This document shows, one piece after another, positions 1 through 8,697 of a DNA stretch of 64,000 nt (the first letter of the stretch is position 1; every line of letters starts with the position of its first letter). Below the pieces are notes generated by a model that saw only the letters and a list, made by a program, of their open reading frames with translations, made no database searches and had not been told where the DNA came from. Made by a program: the position numbers and the translations under genes. The DNA is from Clostridia bacterium (GTDB lineage Bacteria; Bacillota_A; Clostridia; Christensenellales; Borkfalkiaceae). Where the stretch lies: NCBI GenBank assembly GCA_017462825.1, contig JAFTQI010000007.1:55342-119341 (forward strand), written 5' to 3'.

Positions 1-971
1 GTACACAGTTCACCTTGTTCGTCTGTATAGGAAATCAAGGCGTTGGTTAAATACCTGCCCCGCCCAAAGACTTGATTTTGCGTTGTAGATTTCACATGCA
101 GCCATTCGCAAATCCGTTCGGCTTTTTCCCCGTCAAAACGGTAAATCCCATCCGCAGCAAGGAAGACGATCCACTCGCCGCAAAGCACCGCCGTTTTTCC
201 ATAAATTTCTCCGCCCGTATAGCCAAGCGGAAGAACGCGAAAGCTTTTTGGCTCGCCCGTCACCTCAATTTTCACGATATTATGCCGATAAAAGGCGTAC
301 ACGCAGTCCTCTTTTGCAAGCAGCCCTACGATTTCATCTCCGTCCAACGGTCGCAAAATTCTACCGCCGTCGTTTTCCGCCATGCTAATCGCCGTTGGAT
401 CGGCAGGATCGGAATAGGTAATTTCCCTCTCCCCCGTCACAAGGAATATACGGCTTTGGCAATAACACGCCCTTCTTCCGGATTTTAGATACCCGCTCGA
501 AGTATGAAACCCTTCCATATCTTGGTACTTACATGTATCCTTACTGAACAGCAAGCTCACCACGCCTCCGCTCGAATTCAACGCGTACACGCCCATGGTG
601 TCCAACGTATAAAGACTTGAGCCGCTCCAACTGGACTGCGCGTCTAAATACCTACGCGCGTAAGCCTTACTGCCAAGGACGTAAAGTATAAAAAGGTCTT
701 CTATACTTTCCCCCGTTCCGTCGGAAGCATAAAGGGGAAAAACCATTCTCATATCCGCCGACGAATCCACGGTCAATTCCACGCCTGAAGGCGTTTTATA
801 GGGTGTTAGGGCAATTCCTCGCGAGATCGCGCCGTCCGCGCAATCACAGTTTTGGTTATAGACTCCGCGCAAGCAGCCATCTTTTACCTTATCTTCTAAA
901 GTAAAGGTGTCAAATTTTATGATTTTTTCCCGCCCTAAATTTTGAAGCGGTATTTTTTTAACGCCAATCAT
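1..971 (-). CDS. P22 gp10-like phage head/tail stabilisation protein (3' end cut by window edge)
   Basis: An open frame runs from an ATG at 971 to the left edge with no stop (about 323 codons seen). Its start overlaps the stop of the upstream gene as ATGA, a sign of translational coupling. The protein has short beta-rich repeats typical of a propeller, including SRIFLVTGEREITYSDP and ADGIYRFDG, and no signal peptide. In P22 the gene after the gp4 adaptor is gp10, the tail hub that plugs packaged DNA, and position and length fit that role. The assignment rests on gene order and general fold character, not on a recognised catalytic motif. Another beta-propeller structural protein is possible. 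Confidence 0.6.
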   Translation of the reverse strand, partial: MIGVKKIPLQNLGREKIIKFDTFTLEDKVKDGCLRGVYNQNCDCADGAISRGIALTPYKTPSGVELTVDSSADMRMVFPLYASDGTGESIEDLFILYVLGSKAYARRYLDAQSSWSGSSLYTLDTMGVYALNSSGGVVSLLFSKDTCKYQDMEGFHTSSGYLKSGRRACYCQSRIFLVTGEREITYSDPADPTAISMAENDGGRILRPLDGDEIVGLLAKEDCVYAFYRHNIVKIEVTGEPKSFRVLPLGYTGGEIYGKTAVLCGEWIVFLAADGIYRFDGEKAERICEWLHVKSTTQNQVFGRGRYLTNALISYTDEQGELC

Positions 972-1516
972 ACCCACCTTCTCGAGCGAATGACCGCCGC
1001 CCCGCGAATACGGTAGGCAGCCTCCAACGCTTCTTTGTATTTTTTATCCCAAACGGACGCTTCTTCATATAAGCCCATAATTAAAGCGTAATTCATTGCC
1101 ATTCCGTAGCCGAACAACCTTGCAGACAAAGTCGCGTAATCGCTTTCCCCATCTAACGTCTTTTCAGGCGGCGTATAGGAATAGATGATTGTCAATTCTC
1201 CCATAGGCGCTTCGAAATATTTAGGAAAAAGACGGAATTTTACACTTTCCCCCGCCTTATTTTTGACGCCTGCGATTCGCACCACGTTTTTTTGCAACAG
1301 CAAAAAATCCACTTTCCCGTTTTGATTTACCACCTTTTGCTCAGCAAAGAGAGGCAAGTAATCGAGCGCCAGTTCATTCTCCACGAGATTAAAGCATTTC
1401 ACAAGCCTTTCCGTTTGCTCCTGTCCTTGAGTATCCCCCTCATTGAGATAGGCGCACACTTCGTCGGCAATTCCCAAAAGCATCGCCGCCTTTTCCACAC
1501 ACTCTTTTACTTTCAT
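968..1516 (-). CDS. Head-tail adaptor, P22 gp4-like tail accessory protein
   Basis: 182 residues, mostly alpha-helical, with a short central beta segment and a C-terminal run of the type DKKYKEALEAAYRIRG ending in basic residues (RSRRWV), as in gp4/gp6-type ring adaptors that sit under the portal. The start is an ATG at 1516 just after GGAGGAGG. It lies between the coat gene and the gp10-like gene, the exact place of gene 4 in P22. Its inferred job is to extend the portal channel after DNA packaging. I see no sign of the muramidase activity reported for P22 gp4. Confidence 0.6.
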   Translation of the reverse strand: MKVKECVEKAAMLLGIADEVCAYLNEGDTQGQEQTERLVKCFNLVENELALDYLPLFAEQKVVNQNGKVDFLLLQKNVVRIAGVKNKAGESVKFRLFPKYFEAPMGELTIIYSYTPPEKTLDGESDYATLSARLFGYGMAMNYALIMGLYEEASVWDKKYKEALEAAYRIRGAAVIRSRRWV

Positions 1517-1577
1517 ATTCCTCCTCCATTTTCTAAAAAGGCGCGCCCTTCCGTATTGAACGCAGGTAATTTTCCAG

Positions 1578-1600
1578 TTTCAACGCGTACATGGGTGCGC
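1578..1600. repeat. Dispersed palindrome copy (degenerate), coat-adaptor gap
   Basis: TTTCAACGCGTACATGG followed by GTGCGC. It matches the family TTCAACGCGTACAYGGTACGC seen at 30045 and 50165, but the right half-site is altered. It sits in the 104-bp gap between the coat stop and the adaptor start, so the family is present both in the phage module and in the host-type DNA. Confidence 0.5.
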
Positions 1601-1620
1601 CTTATTATTTAAACGCGTGT

Positions 1621-2769
1621 TTATTCGGCAATACCGCTCAATCTACCTTGACCGCAAGGACGTTCGCAAATCAAGTCCGCATATTTGACAAGCGTGGCGG
1701 TGTACACCGCTTTCCCGGGCACTTGTTTTAAAATTTTACCGTCTTCCGCTTCCAACCATTGCCAATCGCAAAGCTGACAAAGCTTAAAGTCGTCGGTATT
1801 CAGCAAGTACATCGTACCGGCAGGGCAGAAACGGTCCACCAAAACGGGAATACCGTTAAAGCTCAAAGCCTTAAAGCCGCCTTCCAATTCCATCGTAGAA
1901 AGAGACATTTGATTTTCCTTAAAATAATTGATAAGTGCGCGGCGTACGCCCCAAGAGCAAACGATAAAGTTAATTTTGCCGCCCGATCTTTTTTCAATGG
2001 TATCGATAGCTTCTTGGATAACCGACTCATTAATTTGATTGACGTTATTCATTTTATAGGGTTTCATAACGCGATGAGTTCTATCGAGCCCATAAAGAGT
2101 TTCATCATCAAAAATGGAAGCAAGACCGGTAAGCTCATTTCCCTTCGAACCGTGGACATAGAAGTAACAAGCGTCGGTTATATTACCGATCCCGCCTTCA
2201 AACGTAATTGTACCGTCGCTATCGTCCACCGACTTGACCACTTTCCCGTATTCAAGAAGCTCCCCTTCGAAAGAATACGCGTCCACGGACATACCTTCGG
2301 AGAATACGTAAGGATCCGTAACAGCCACTTTTTCCCCGTTAATATCCTGCGACTCAGCAATGATCCCTTCCGTAGAGCCGAAAAGCATTCTTGCAAAGTT
2401 ATAGGACGCGCTTTTCACAAGCGACTGCATTTCGTCATTGAGTAAATTCACGAACGCGCCCTCGTTATTTGCAGACGCACGAATCGCTTTATCGCTGATT
2501 TCGATCGTACCGTACAAATTCTTCAACGTCGTTACATATTGCAAGTATCGATTGCCGCTCGCCTCAGGAAGCGCACCGTCTTCCGTACCTGCGGAAACGC
2601 CGCTATTATAGCCTACCTTGACGGCCATTTTCACGTCTTTACCGCTGACGCTTTTGCTAGTTTTTTCGATTTTTGCAAGGAACGGATTCGTCTTATTGTC
2701 CAAAGTATCCGTCACTGCTTCCAAATAAAAAGATTTCAATGCATTATCTGCGCTATTTAAAGTTACCAT
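1621..2769 (-). CDS. Phage major capsid (coat) protein, HK97 fold
   Basis: 382 residues. The N-terminal part contains the N-arm and E-loop-like section (DGALPEASGNRYLQYVTTLK). The C-terminal half has the A-domain pattern seen in bacteriophage coat proteins, ending FNGIPVLVDRFCPAGTMYLL and a region that places a terminal strand (LICERPCGQGRL). It is preceded by a good ribosome site (AAGGAG) and by the scaffold gene, the usual order. It would form the icosahedral shell around the scaffold. No cleavable pro-domain (delta domain) is obvious at the N terminus, consistent with a separate scaffold gene. Confidence 0.8.
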   Translation of the reverse strand: MVTLNSADNALKSFYLEAVTDTLDNKTNPFLAKIEKTSKSVSGKDVKMAVKVGYNSGVSAGTEDGALPEASGNRYLQYVTTLKNLYGTIEISDKAIRASANNEGAFVNLLNDEMQSLVKSASYNFARMLFGSTEGIIAESQDINGEKVAVTDPYVFSEGMSVDAYSFEGELLEYGKVVKSVDDSDGTITFEGGIGNITDACYFYVHGSKGNELTGLASIFDDETLYGLDRTHRVMKPYKMNNVNQINESVIQEAIDTIEKRSGGKINFIVCSWGVRRALINYFKENQMSLSTMELEGGFKALSFNGIPVLVDRFCPAGTMYLLNTDDFKLCQLCDWQWLEAEDGKILKQVPGKAVYTATLVKYADLICERPCGQGRLSGIAE

Positions 2770-2791
2770 TTAATTTTTTCTCCTTTTTTCT

Positions 2792-3562
2792 TTACTTTTG
2801 GAATAATTGAAGTGCCATATTACCGGCATCCTTAATATTCCGAATTGTTCTCGGCGGCGATGCAAGCGCGCCCACTCCGCCGGCGGTGATCGGCGCGCCC
2901 GTTTTTCCTAAAGACCGCAGATACTCCCCGATAATTTGCAGGCGTACCTTTTCGTCTTTCGTAGCCAAACGGTAAATTTCGTCCGACGGAATCCGTCCAT
3001 CCACGCTCTCTGCGACGGGCGAGCGCGTCTTTTTTGACTCCAAACTTTCCACGGCGCCTACCGCCGCCGTTTGCGAATTTTCATCCGCCGCCGAAATTCC
3101 CGTTTTCTTTTCCGCGATAAACACCTCTTCCTTTTCCGAAACCTCAGTTTTCATCGCTTGGGAGCTTTGCTCCGTATCCGTTTGAGGTTTACTTTCGGTT
3201 GCGGGGTTCTCTTGTTCCGACGGCGCTGCATTTTTCACGCCCTGACGCAAAAACTCGTCGAACCTACTTGCTTCTTCTCTTCGTTCCTTGGCTCTTTCAC
3301 GGAGCTTTTCCGCCCCCGAACCGTTTTCCGACGCCGCAAGCAAGAACTTATCTGCAACCCTTTCCAACTGACGAAGCTTTTGGCTTCTTCTGGTAAACTC
3401 AGCCTCCAAAGCGGAATACGCTCTTACGAGGGCGTCCACGTCCTTAAACTTTCCAAGCGCCGTCGAGCCTTCTTCAGCACGCCCTTTTTCCGCGTCTGTA
3501 CTCTCTATTACTTTTTGCTCCGCCTTGTTCGTTTCTTCGTAAACGTTATCCTTTTCTTTCAT
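2792..3562 (-). CDS. Phage capsid scaffolding protein
   Basis: 256 residues, rich in Glu, Lys, Ala and Ser. Residues about 35-75 hold the helix pattern KFKDVDALVRAYSALEAEF, typical of scaffold proteins of Firmicutes phages, followed by a coiled-coil and a long low-complexity charged middle. The C terminus is short and basic-hydrophobic, where P22 scaffold binds coat. The start is an ATG after AAGGAGAG. It lies 12 bp after the portal stop and 22 bp before the coat start, the classic portal-scaffold-coat order. Confidence 0.8.
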   Translation of the reverse strand: MKEKDNVYEETNKAEQKVIESTDAEKGRAEEGSTALGKFKDVDALVRAYSALEAEFTRRSQKLRQLERVADKFLLAASENGSGAEKLRERAKERREEASRFDEFLRQGVKNAAPSEQENPATESKPQTDTEQSSQAMKTEVSEKEEVFIAEKKTGISAADENSQTAAVGAVESLESKKTRSPVAESVDGRIPSDEIYRLATKDEKVRLQIIGEYLRSLGKTGAPITAGGVGALASPPRTIRNIKDAGNMALQLFQK

Positions 3563-3574
3563 ACTCTCTCCTTT

Positions 3575-5461
3575 TTATTTTGTCATTTCCATTTTGTGCG
3601 CTTCAATATGTTCTAAGAAACGCTTTTTCCATTCCTCTTTTCTTCCCGACTTCTTAAATTCAGACGAAAGCAAAAATCTGGTATGCTCGGAAATATGCAA
3701 TTCGTGTTCGTCGTAACAATCCACCGCCACGTTTTGCTGTTTCATTTCCTGATTTTCCTCGCTCGCCTTCACGATATGCAGCGCGGAAATATCCCTCGCG
3801 TTCTCGTAACTCCCGAACCCAAACGCCTCTAAAATCCGATTCTTGTTTTCCTTACTGATTCTCCCTTCCTCATCGGAAAGCAGTCCCGCCTCGTACAGTC
3901 TTAAAAGGGTATTCCTCTTTTCTTCGGGCGTGGTTGCCTCCTGCGGTTCAAAGCGCACGTCGTTGACCGAAAGACTCGCCGCATTAAAATAGCAAAGCTG
4001 ACTCTTTTTATTTTCACCCGTCATCGTCATCAAGCGCGCGTTACCCGCAAACTGTTTATAAAGCCGCAAAATCTGTCTACCGACTTCCTTGATTGCGCTT
4101 TCCATGCTCTGCAATGTCGTTGCCATTCTTGTTTCATCCTGCGCAAGTAAGAGCTGCAGCCCTGTCGCGCTCGTAACCTTCGCCGGCGTGGAATCCTTGG
4201 AAAGATTGCTTACGCCGCCAATTAGGCTAAATTCCTTTTCGAGCCATTCTTCCTCGAATCGAAACTCGTCGGGCATCTTCCCGCAATCGAGCATTTCAGG
4301 CGCTTTTCCTCCTTGACGGTAAACGAGAATTTTCCCGGGCAATAACCCTTCCTCGCTCAATTCGTCCGTATCGACCGAGCCGTCCTCCACCGTCAAAACC
4401 CCCATAGAAAGGCGATTCAAAAACTCATGTTTGCGGTTACGCACCGCATTATAAGCGCGCTGTACGGGAATCAAGCGGTCGACCACGCTGGTTGCAAAAA
4501 ACGCACCGGGCATACGCATCGAATCCTGTTTCACAAACGGGAAAGTCCTTTCTCCGCGCTCGCCGTTTTCAAAGGGCAAAGCTCCCTCGTATAAGAGCCT
4601 ATCCCCCGCCACGATTTCCAACTTCCCCTCGGGCAAATCGGCATTCGGTCGGGTGTAACGCTCGATTAAAATTGCTCCGTTTTTTATCGCGGTAGAATCC
4701 GCGCCCAGCTTTTGCATAGGCAATTTTGCCGAAGTAGGCTCGCTGTACGCGTAAATCCCCGAAATATCCTGCCCGTCGATTGCCACGCCGAATCTTTCGC
4801 GGATATACTCCACAGGCACAGGCTGAGCGTGAATCAAACTTTGCACGCCCTCGAAATTTTCCACGTCCAAACGATCGGGGAAAATCTCAAACGGCGACAC
4901 CGCACACACGTCCACTTCGCCCTCATATAGGGGGATATTTTCTCCGTCAACGGCTACCTGCCTGCCCCCTTTTTCATTCCAAAGCACTTTATAAAAAGCG
5001 CTGCCGCACACTTCCGACCAAACGAGCGCGCGGGAAATGGTATCAGGAAGCGCAATCCTTTCACGCACGTATTGCAATACGCCCGTAGCCAATTTCGCCG
5101 CTTTGATATCCCCGTCCTCATCTGAGAAAGCGCGCACTCGCAAATCGGGCTTTAACTTTTCCAGCTTCGCCAAACGGGATTCCACCGTCGGCGCGATATG
5201 ATTAAACGCCCTGCGCGATTGCCAATAAAATCGCTTGTCCTCCTCTTGCAAATTCCCATACGGGGAAACGTCGCAGTACTGATTTCCGCTAAAAAAATTC
5301 AAATTGAGCAGCCAACCGTTCTCCACGCTTCTTCTTTTTTCTCTACGCGCAAGAAAATCCTGCGTCACTTCCTCCGCGATCCGTTTTTCGCGCTCAAGTC
5401 TTTGTCTTTCTGCTTCCGCCTTTCTTGCGTCCGCATTTTTACTAACCATTCTCTTTCTCAC
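3575..5461 (-). CDS. Phage portal protein, P22 gp1-like
   Basis: 628 residues, the size of P22-type portals rather than the shorter SPP1/HK97 type. Recognisable stretches are NLNFFSGNQYCDVSPYG, FNHIAPTVESRLAKLEKLKP, SEVCGSAFYKVLWN and AVSPFEIFPD, all typical of the family. The portal dodecamer is the DNA entry vertex and docks terminase. The first 50 residues are a charged coiled-coil. The start overlaps the 3' end of the upstream small gene by 20 bp. A second Met at residue 5 is an alternative start. Confidence 0.88.
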   Translation of the reverse strand: MRKRMVSKNADARKAEAERQRLEREKRIAEEVTQDFLARREKRRSVENGWLLNLNFFSGNQYCDVSPYGNLQEEDKRFYWQSRRAFNHIAPTVESRLAKLEKLKPDLRVRAFSDEDGDIKAAKLATGVLQYVRERIALPDTISRALVWSEVCGSAFYKVLWNEKGGRQVAVDGENIPLYEGEVDVCAVSPFEIFPDRLDVENFEGVQSLIHAQPVPVEYIRERFGVAIDGQDISGIYAYSEPTSAKLPMQKLGADSTAIKNGAILIERYTRPNADLPEGKLEIVAGDRLLYEGALPFENGERGERTFPFVKQDSMRMPGAFFATSVVDRLIPVQRAYNAVRNRKHEFLNRLSMGVLTVEDGSVDTDELSEEGLLPGKILVYRQGGKAPEMLDCGKMPDEFRFEEEWLEKEFSLIGGVSNLSKDSTPAKVTSATGLQLLLAQDETRMATTLQSMESAIKEVGRQILRLYKQFAGNARLMTMTGENKKSQLCYFNAASLSVNDVRFEPQEATTPEEKRNTLLRLYEAGLLSDEEGRISKENKNRILEAFGFGSYENARDISALHIVKASEENQEMKQQNVAVDCYDEHELHISEHTRFLLSSEFKKSGRKEEWKKRFLEHIEAHKMEMTK

Positions 5462-5876
5462 CGTCCTTTGCCGTTTTTACCGTCTTTTTAACTGTCTTTT
5501 CCACCGTCTTTTTTGCCGCGACTGTCCGCTTATTTTTTGTTTTTGTCGCGACCCTGCCCCCTGCTTTTTTAGTTTTTTCCGTTTTGTTGTGGTCGGTTTT
5601 TGCCATCGAAACTTTCTCGTTCAACTGCGCGAGCAACCTGGCTTTTTCCGTTTCCAACTGTTCGTCCGTCCACCCCGCATACACTTCGCCGTTTTCCCCC
5701 GACAGGAGCATTTGCACCGCTTTAAGATCGGGCGGCACGTCCTTTTTCGTCTTTTTTCGTTTGACGAGTTTCAAAGCCCCGTCCGTTTCCGCGTATTCTT
5801 CCGTCACCTCGGCAAGCTTGTAGCCGAGCGCGACTTTCAATAACGCCTCTCCGATTTTTTCTTCTTTCTTTTCCAT
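5442..5876 (-). CDS. Small packaging-module protein, possible terminase small subunit with histone H1-like tail
   Basis: 144 residues. Residues 10-55 (EALLKVALGYKLAEVTEEY, then KKDVPPDLKAVQMLL) resemble the C-terminal part of Clostridia terminase small subunits, which carry an ALGY...VPPD...A pattern. The last 45 residues are an unusual Lys/Ala/Val/Thr-rich tail (KKTVEKTVKKTVKTAK) much like histone H1 tails and probably DNA-binding. I see no helix-turn-helix before it. It is placed after the large subunit, not before it as usual. The terminase role is inferred; an unrelated DNA-binding protein is possible. Confidence 0.5.
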   Translation of the reverse strand: MEKKEEKIGEALLKVALGYKLAEVTEEYAETDGALKLVKRKKTKKDVPPDLKAVQMLLSGENGEVYAGWTDEQLETEKARLLAQLNEKVSMAKTDHNKTEKTKKAGGRVATKTKNKRTVAAKKTVEKTVKKTVKTAKDGEKENG

Positions 5877-5917
5877 ATCTCTCCCTTTCCATCATTCTCC
5901 TCTCGCCCATTCTCGCC

Positions 5918-7360
5918 CTAAAACTGATTCCCACGTGCGTTTTGTTTCAACTTTCGTATTCTTCTCTCTTTATCCCGCTGTATCACAGTTTTTTCGAGCG
6001 CAGGCGGAAGTTTTTTCGGTCTTGTCATCAAATAGTACCGCATCTCGTCCAAACTATGATCGTCCGTCTTTTTCGGCGCGTCGCCGTTTCCCCAAAAATA
6101 CCCCTTAATTTCCCCGATCAAACGGGTACACGAGCTAAATATATAAATATTCGGCTGACCGTTATCCCTACGCAAATAACTTTTGACTCTCGCAATCCCC
6201 GCAAACAAATCCTTTTCCACGTTCGGATTGACCAAAATCCCCCGCTCGTAAAAAAGCTCCACCACACTCTTAACTCCGCCAAGAGTTCGTTGCTTGGCTG
6301 CGCTGTCGATGAGCGCGCTAATCCTTCCCTGTGCGTCGGTATGCCAACCGATTTTTCGGCTGATATTCTTCAACGCCTCCGCGTGATAATCAATATCCCT
6401 TCCCGCTTCGTAATGTTCCGCGACGACGTACACGTTCTCATCAAAATCCACGGCATACCAATGCGCCGAAAGAGGGTTATTCAACCCTGGGTCTATCGAA
6501 ATGGTATCCTGCCACTCTTTGGGGACAGGGAACGGATCGATCACGTGCACGTGCTCGTCAAACTCGGGATACACCAAACCCGCCGCCGCGCTCGCAAACT
6601 TCCCGTAACGACGGGATTGCAGCGTCAACTCGTCCATGGTAGCCTCTAACGCGCGAATTTCCTCTTTATCAAGGTAAGGATTGTCGCTCCATTCCATAAA
6701 CTCGTACCAGATTTCAGGGTCGCCGCGCCGATTAAGATAAATCTCGTTATAAACGAAAGTCAACCCCTTTAACGGCGTCATAGTTCCAAACACGTCGCCG
6801 CGCCGATCGATGACGCGCATGCGGCACTCGTCGTAAACGTCCTTTGGCGGTTCTTCATCGAACCAGACGAAATCGAGCGACGCGCCTTGAAACTTTTCTC
6901 TGCCCTGATCGCAGCTTTTAAATCCTATCACCGAACTACCGCCCAAAACGTTCTTCACACGGATAAAATCGATAATCCCGTGCTCAGGCGAATCTTTTCT
7001 TCCGCTGAGCATCACCACGTCCTCGATCCAGTCCTTTCGTAGATACCGCAAAATTTTCCTTTGCGCAACGTCGCGCTGCACTTGCAAGGAAAGCGACACC
7101 ACCCACCCGCAAACGTCCTTTCGATTTTCCCGATAGGGGTGAATCCCCCGCGCCATATAGACGCACTCTACCGCGCCGCACTCCGTTTTTCCCGAGCGGT
7201 TCCCGCCAAAGACCCAACGGTTTCTTTTTTTCGACTTATGGAACATAAGCTGTTTTTCGTGCTTGATTTCCCCCGTATTATACAGCGCAAGAAAATCCTG
7301 TTTCTTTCTTCGCGACTGTTCCTCCTCAATTTTGCGTAGCTTTTCTACAATTTCTCTCAT
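5918..7360 (-). CDS. Phage terminase large subunit, P22 gp2-like
   Basis: About 480 residues. The ATPase half has a Walker A (FGGNRSGKT, near residue 55) and a Walker B with catalytic acid (FVWFDEEPP). The C-terminal nuclease half begins near DTISIDPGLNNPLSAHWYAV, with the first RNase H-fold aspartate in SIDPG. It cuts concatemeric phage DNA and pumps it through the portal. The start is unclear: TTG at 7372, GTG at 7369 and ATG at 7360 are in frame, and the GGTGGAG site sits very close to the ATG. It is the first gene of the module. Confidence 0.88.
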   Translation of the reverse strand: MREIVEKLRKIEEEQSRRKKQDFLALYNTGEIKHEKQLMFHKSKKRNRWVFGGNRSGKTECGAVECVYMARGIHPYRENRKDVCGWVVSLSLQVQRDVAQRKILRYLRKDWIEDVVMLSGRKDSPEHGIIDFIRVKNVLGGSSVIGFKSCDQGREKFQGASLDFVWFDEEPPKDVYDECRMRVIDRRGDVFGTMTPLKGLTFVYNEIYLNRRGDPEIWYEFMEWSDNPYLDKEEIRALEATMDELTLQSRRYGKFASAAAGLVYPEFDEHVHVIDPFPVPKEWQDTISIDPGLNNPLSAHWYAVDFDENVYVVAEHYEAGRDIDYHAEALKNISRKIGWHTDAQGRISALIDSAAKQRTLGGVKSVVELFYERGILVNPNVEKDLFAGIARVKSYLRRDNGQPNIYIFSSCTRLIGEIKGYFWGNGDAPKKTDDHSLDEMRYYLMTRPKKLPPALEKTVIQRDKERRIRKLKQNARGNQF

Positions 7361-7401
7361 ATTCTCCACCAACCCGCCAAAATTCCTCCCGACTTATCGC
7401 G

Positions 7402-7407
7402 TATAAT
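7402..7407 (+). promoter_or_regulatory. Possible -10 box for the exported SH3-like gene
   Basis: A perfect TATAAT lies about 50 bp before the plus-strand gene, in the 70-bp gap to the divergent terminase gene. No convincing -35 box is seen, so this is only a candidate. Confidence 0.35.
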
Positions 7408-7459
7408 AATTCGGCACAAAATAAATTTTAACACCACGTCATACGTGAATGAAAATATT

Positions 7460-8188
7460 ATGAAAAAACGATTTTTCCTACTCGCGCCCATTTTGGCGTT
7501 ACTATTCCTATTTTTGAGTTTTCCCGTCCGCACGGCTAGCGCGTCGGCATATTCTTCACGCCCGCAATCGGGGGATTACGCCTGCATTCTCACCGACGCC
7601 GCTTTTTTCTACTCCTCCGCGGACGAAAAGCGGGGACTTTTCCTCCTCCCTCGCACCTACTATGTCCGCCTTCTCGACTACGGCGAAGAGTACTGCCGAA
7701 TCGAATATTTACAGGACAGCGACAAAGCCAAGCGTCTCGTCGGCTACGCCAAAACGCAGGATTTAACGTTTGTCGATTACCAACCCTTACGCCCCTATCT
7801 TTATTACGTATTCGAAGTAAAATACCGCATTGAAGATTCCGAATACACCTCCTCGGATTTTCTAACGGAAATCGTATTATCCTGCGTATACTATGGAGAT
7901 TATAAAATCGGCTCGGAAACCTACTGCTACGTCCTTCGAAACGGCGAGTTTGGATACGTACCGAAGCCCAACCGTCTTTACTACGAAGAAAACACGGAAT
8001 ACGCCGACCGATTAGCCAGCCAAATACCCGACGCCGAAAACTCGGCAGGCGCGGAAAACACAGACAAGAAAAATAAATCGAGCCCCGCGCAAATCGCGAT
8101 ACTCGTCACCGTTTGTCTGCTCGTACCCATTCTTGCGGGGTTACTTATCAAACCGCCGAAACGCCCGCCCTACGATATAGAAGAATAG
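7460..8188 (+). CDS. Exported SH3-like protein with C-terminal membrane anchor, unknown function
   Basis: About 242 residues. From the ATG at 7460 it has a clear signal peptide (MKKRFFLLAPILALLFLF, then an ASASA cleavage region). A GTG at 7445 would add five residues. Two beta-rich, Tyr-rich SH3-like segments follow (FFYSSADEKRGLFLLP and YCYVLRNGEFGYVPKP), then an acidic linker, one TM helix (IAILVTVCLLVPILAGLL) and a short basic tail. It would face the outside of the cell, held at the membrane. The layout copies the C-terminal end of the large protein starting at 9266. It has its own -10 box and terminator and runs opposite to the phage genes. Confidence 0.6.
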   Translation: MKKRFFLLAPILALLFLFLSFPVRTASASAYSSRPQSGDYACILTDAAFFYSSADEKRGLFLLPRTYYVRLLDYGEEYCRIEYLQDSDKAKRLVGYAKTQDLTFVDYQPLRPYLYYVFEVKYRIEDSEYTSSDFLTEIVLSCVYYGDYKIGSETYCYVLRNGEFGYVPKPNRLYYEENTEYADRLASQIPDAENSAGAENTDKKNKSSPAQIAILVTVCLLVPILAGLLIKPPKRPPYDIEE

Positions 8189-8208
8189 CCAAGCCGAACA
8201 ATTTATCT

Positions 8209-8697
8209 TCAGTTCCAAAATCTCCGTTCGCACGCGGAGATTTTTTGGTCTTTGCCCTGCTCCACGAACGCATGGATTTTTCGAAAAATTTCCAAATCCT
8301 TGAACTCGCGAAGATAGACTTCCTTTGTAACGCCCGCGACGGTCAAAAGCTCGCCCATTTTTTTAGAAAGGCGGGCTTGGCGACGGAAATATGTACGCTC
8401 GTTCCATTTACATAACGCAAAATCACGCATTTTATCGGTATGACCGAAATAACGAATGGATAGAAGAGTGCGTTCCTCGTCGGACAGCTTGTCCAAAATC
8501 CCTTTCACGGTTTGTTTAAGCCACGAAAGATTTTGCTGATGAATCAGTTCTTCCGCCAAATACTCCGCAAGCTCCAACGCAGTACCTTTACCGCGGTAGG
8601 AGAGCACAGCTTTGTTTCGAATATGTTCCTCGTAATCCTTTTCCACCGTTTTCAAAAGCGGATACACGAAAAGGATTGTTTTTGCGTAATTTTCCAA
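8209..8697 (-). CDS. Sigma-70 region-4-like / ArpU-like putative transcription regulator
   Basis: 162 residues, TTG start, ten bases after a perfect AGGAGG. All-helical. Residues about 75-110 (LDKLSDEERTLLSIRYFG) look like the first helix of a sigma region 4 HTH, and NERTYFRRQARLSKKMGELL looks like the recognition region. This is the pattern of phage late-gene regulators (ArpU type) but also of some host proteins. It lies upstream of the terminase in the same direction, the usual place of a late regulator. Its last codons overlap the terminator of the convergent gene. The exact family is not recognised. Confidence 0.5.
   Translation of the reverse strand: MENYAKTILFVYPLLKTVEKDYEEHIRNKAVLSYRGKGTALELAEYLAEELIHQQNLSWLKQTVKGILDKLSDEERTLLSIRYFGHTDKMRDFALCKWNERTYFRRQARLSKKMGELLTVAGVTKEVYLREFKDLEIFRKIHAFVEQGKDQKISACERRFWN
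8217..8246 (+). terminator. Rho-independent terminator after the exported SH3-like gene
   Basis: Stem AAAATCTCCG / CGGAGATTTT with an 8-nt loop, then a T run on the plus strand, 28 bp after the stop. It overlaps the end of the convergent gene. Confidence 0.8.
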
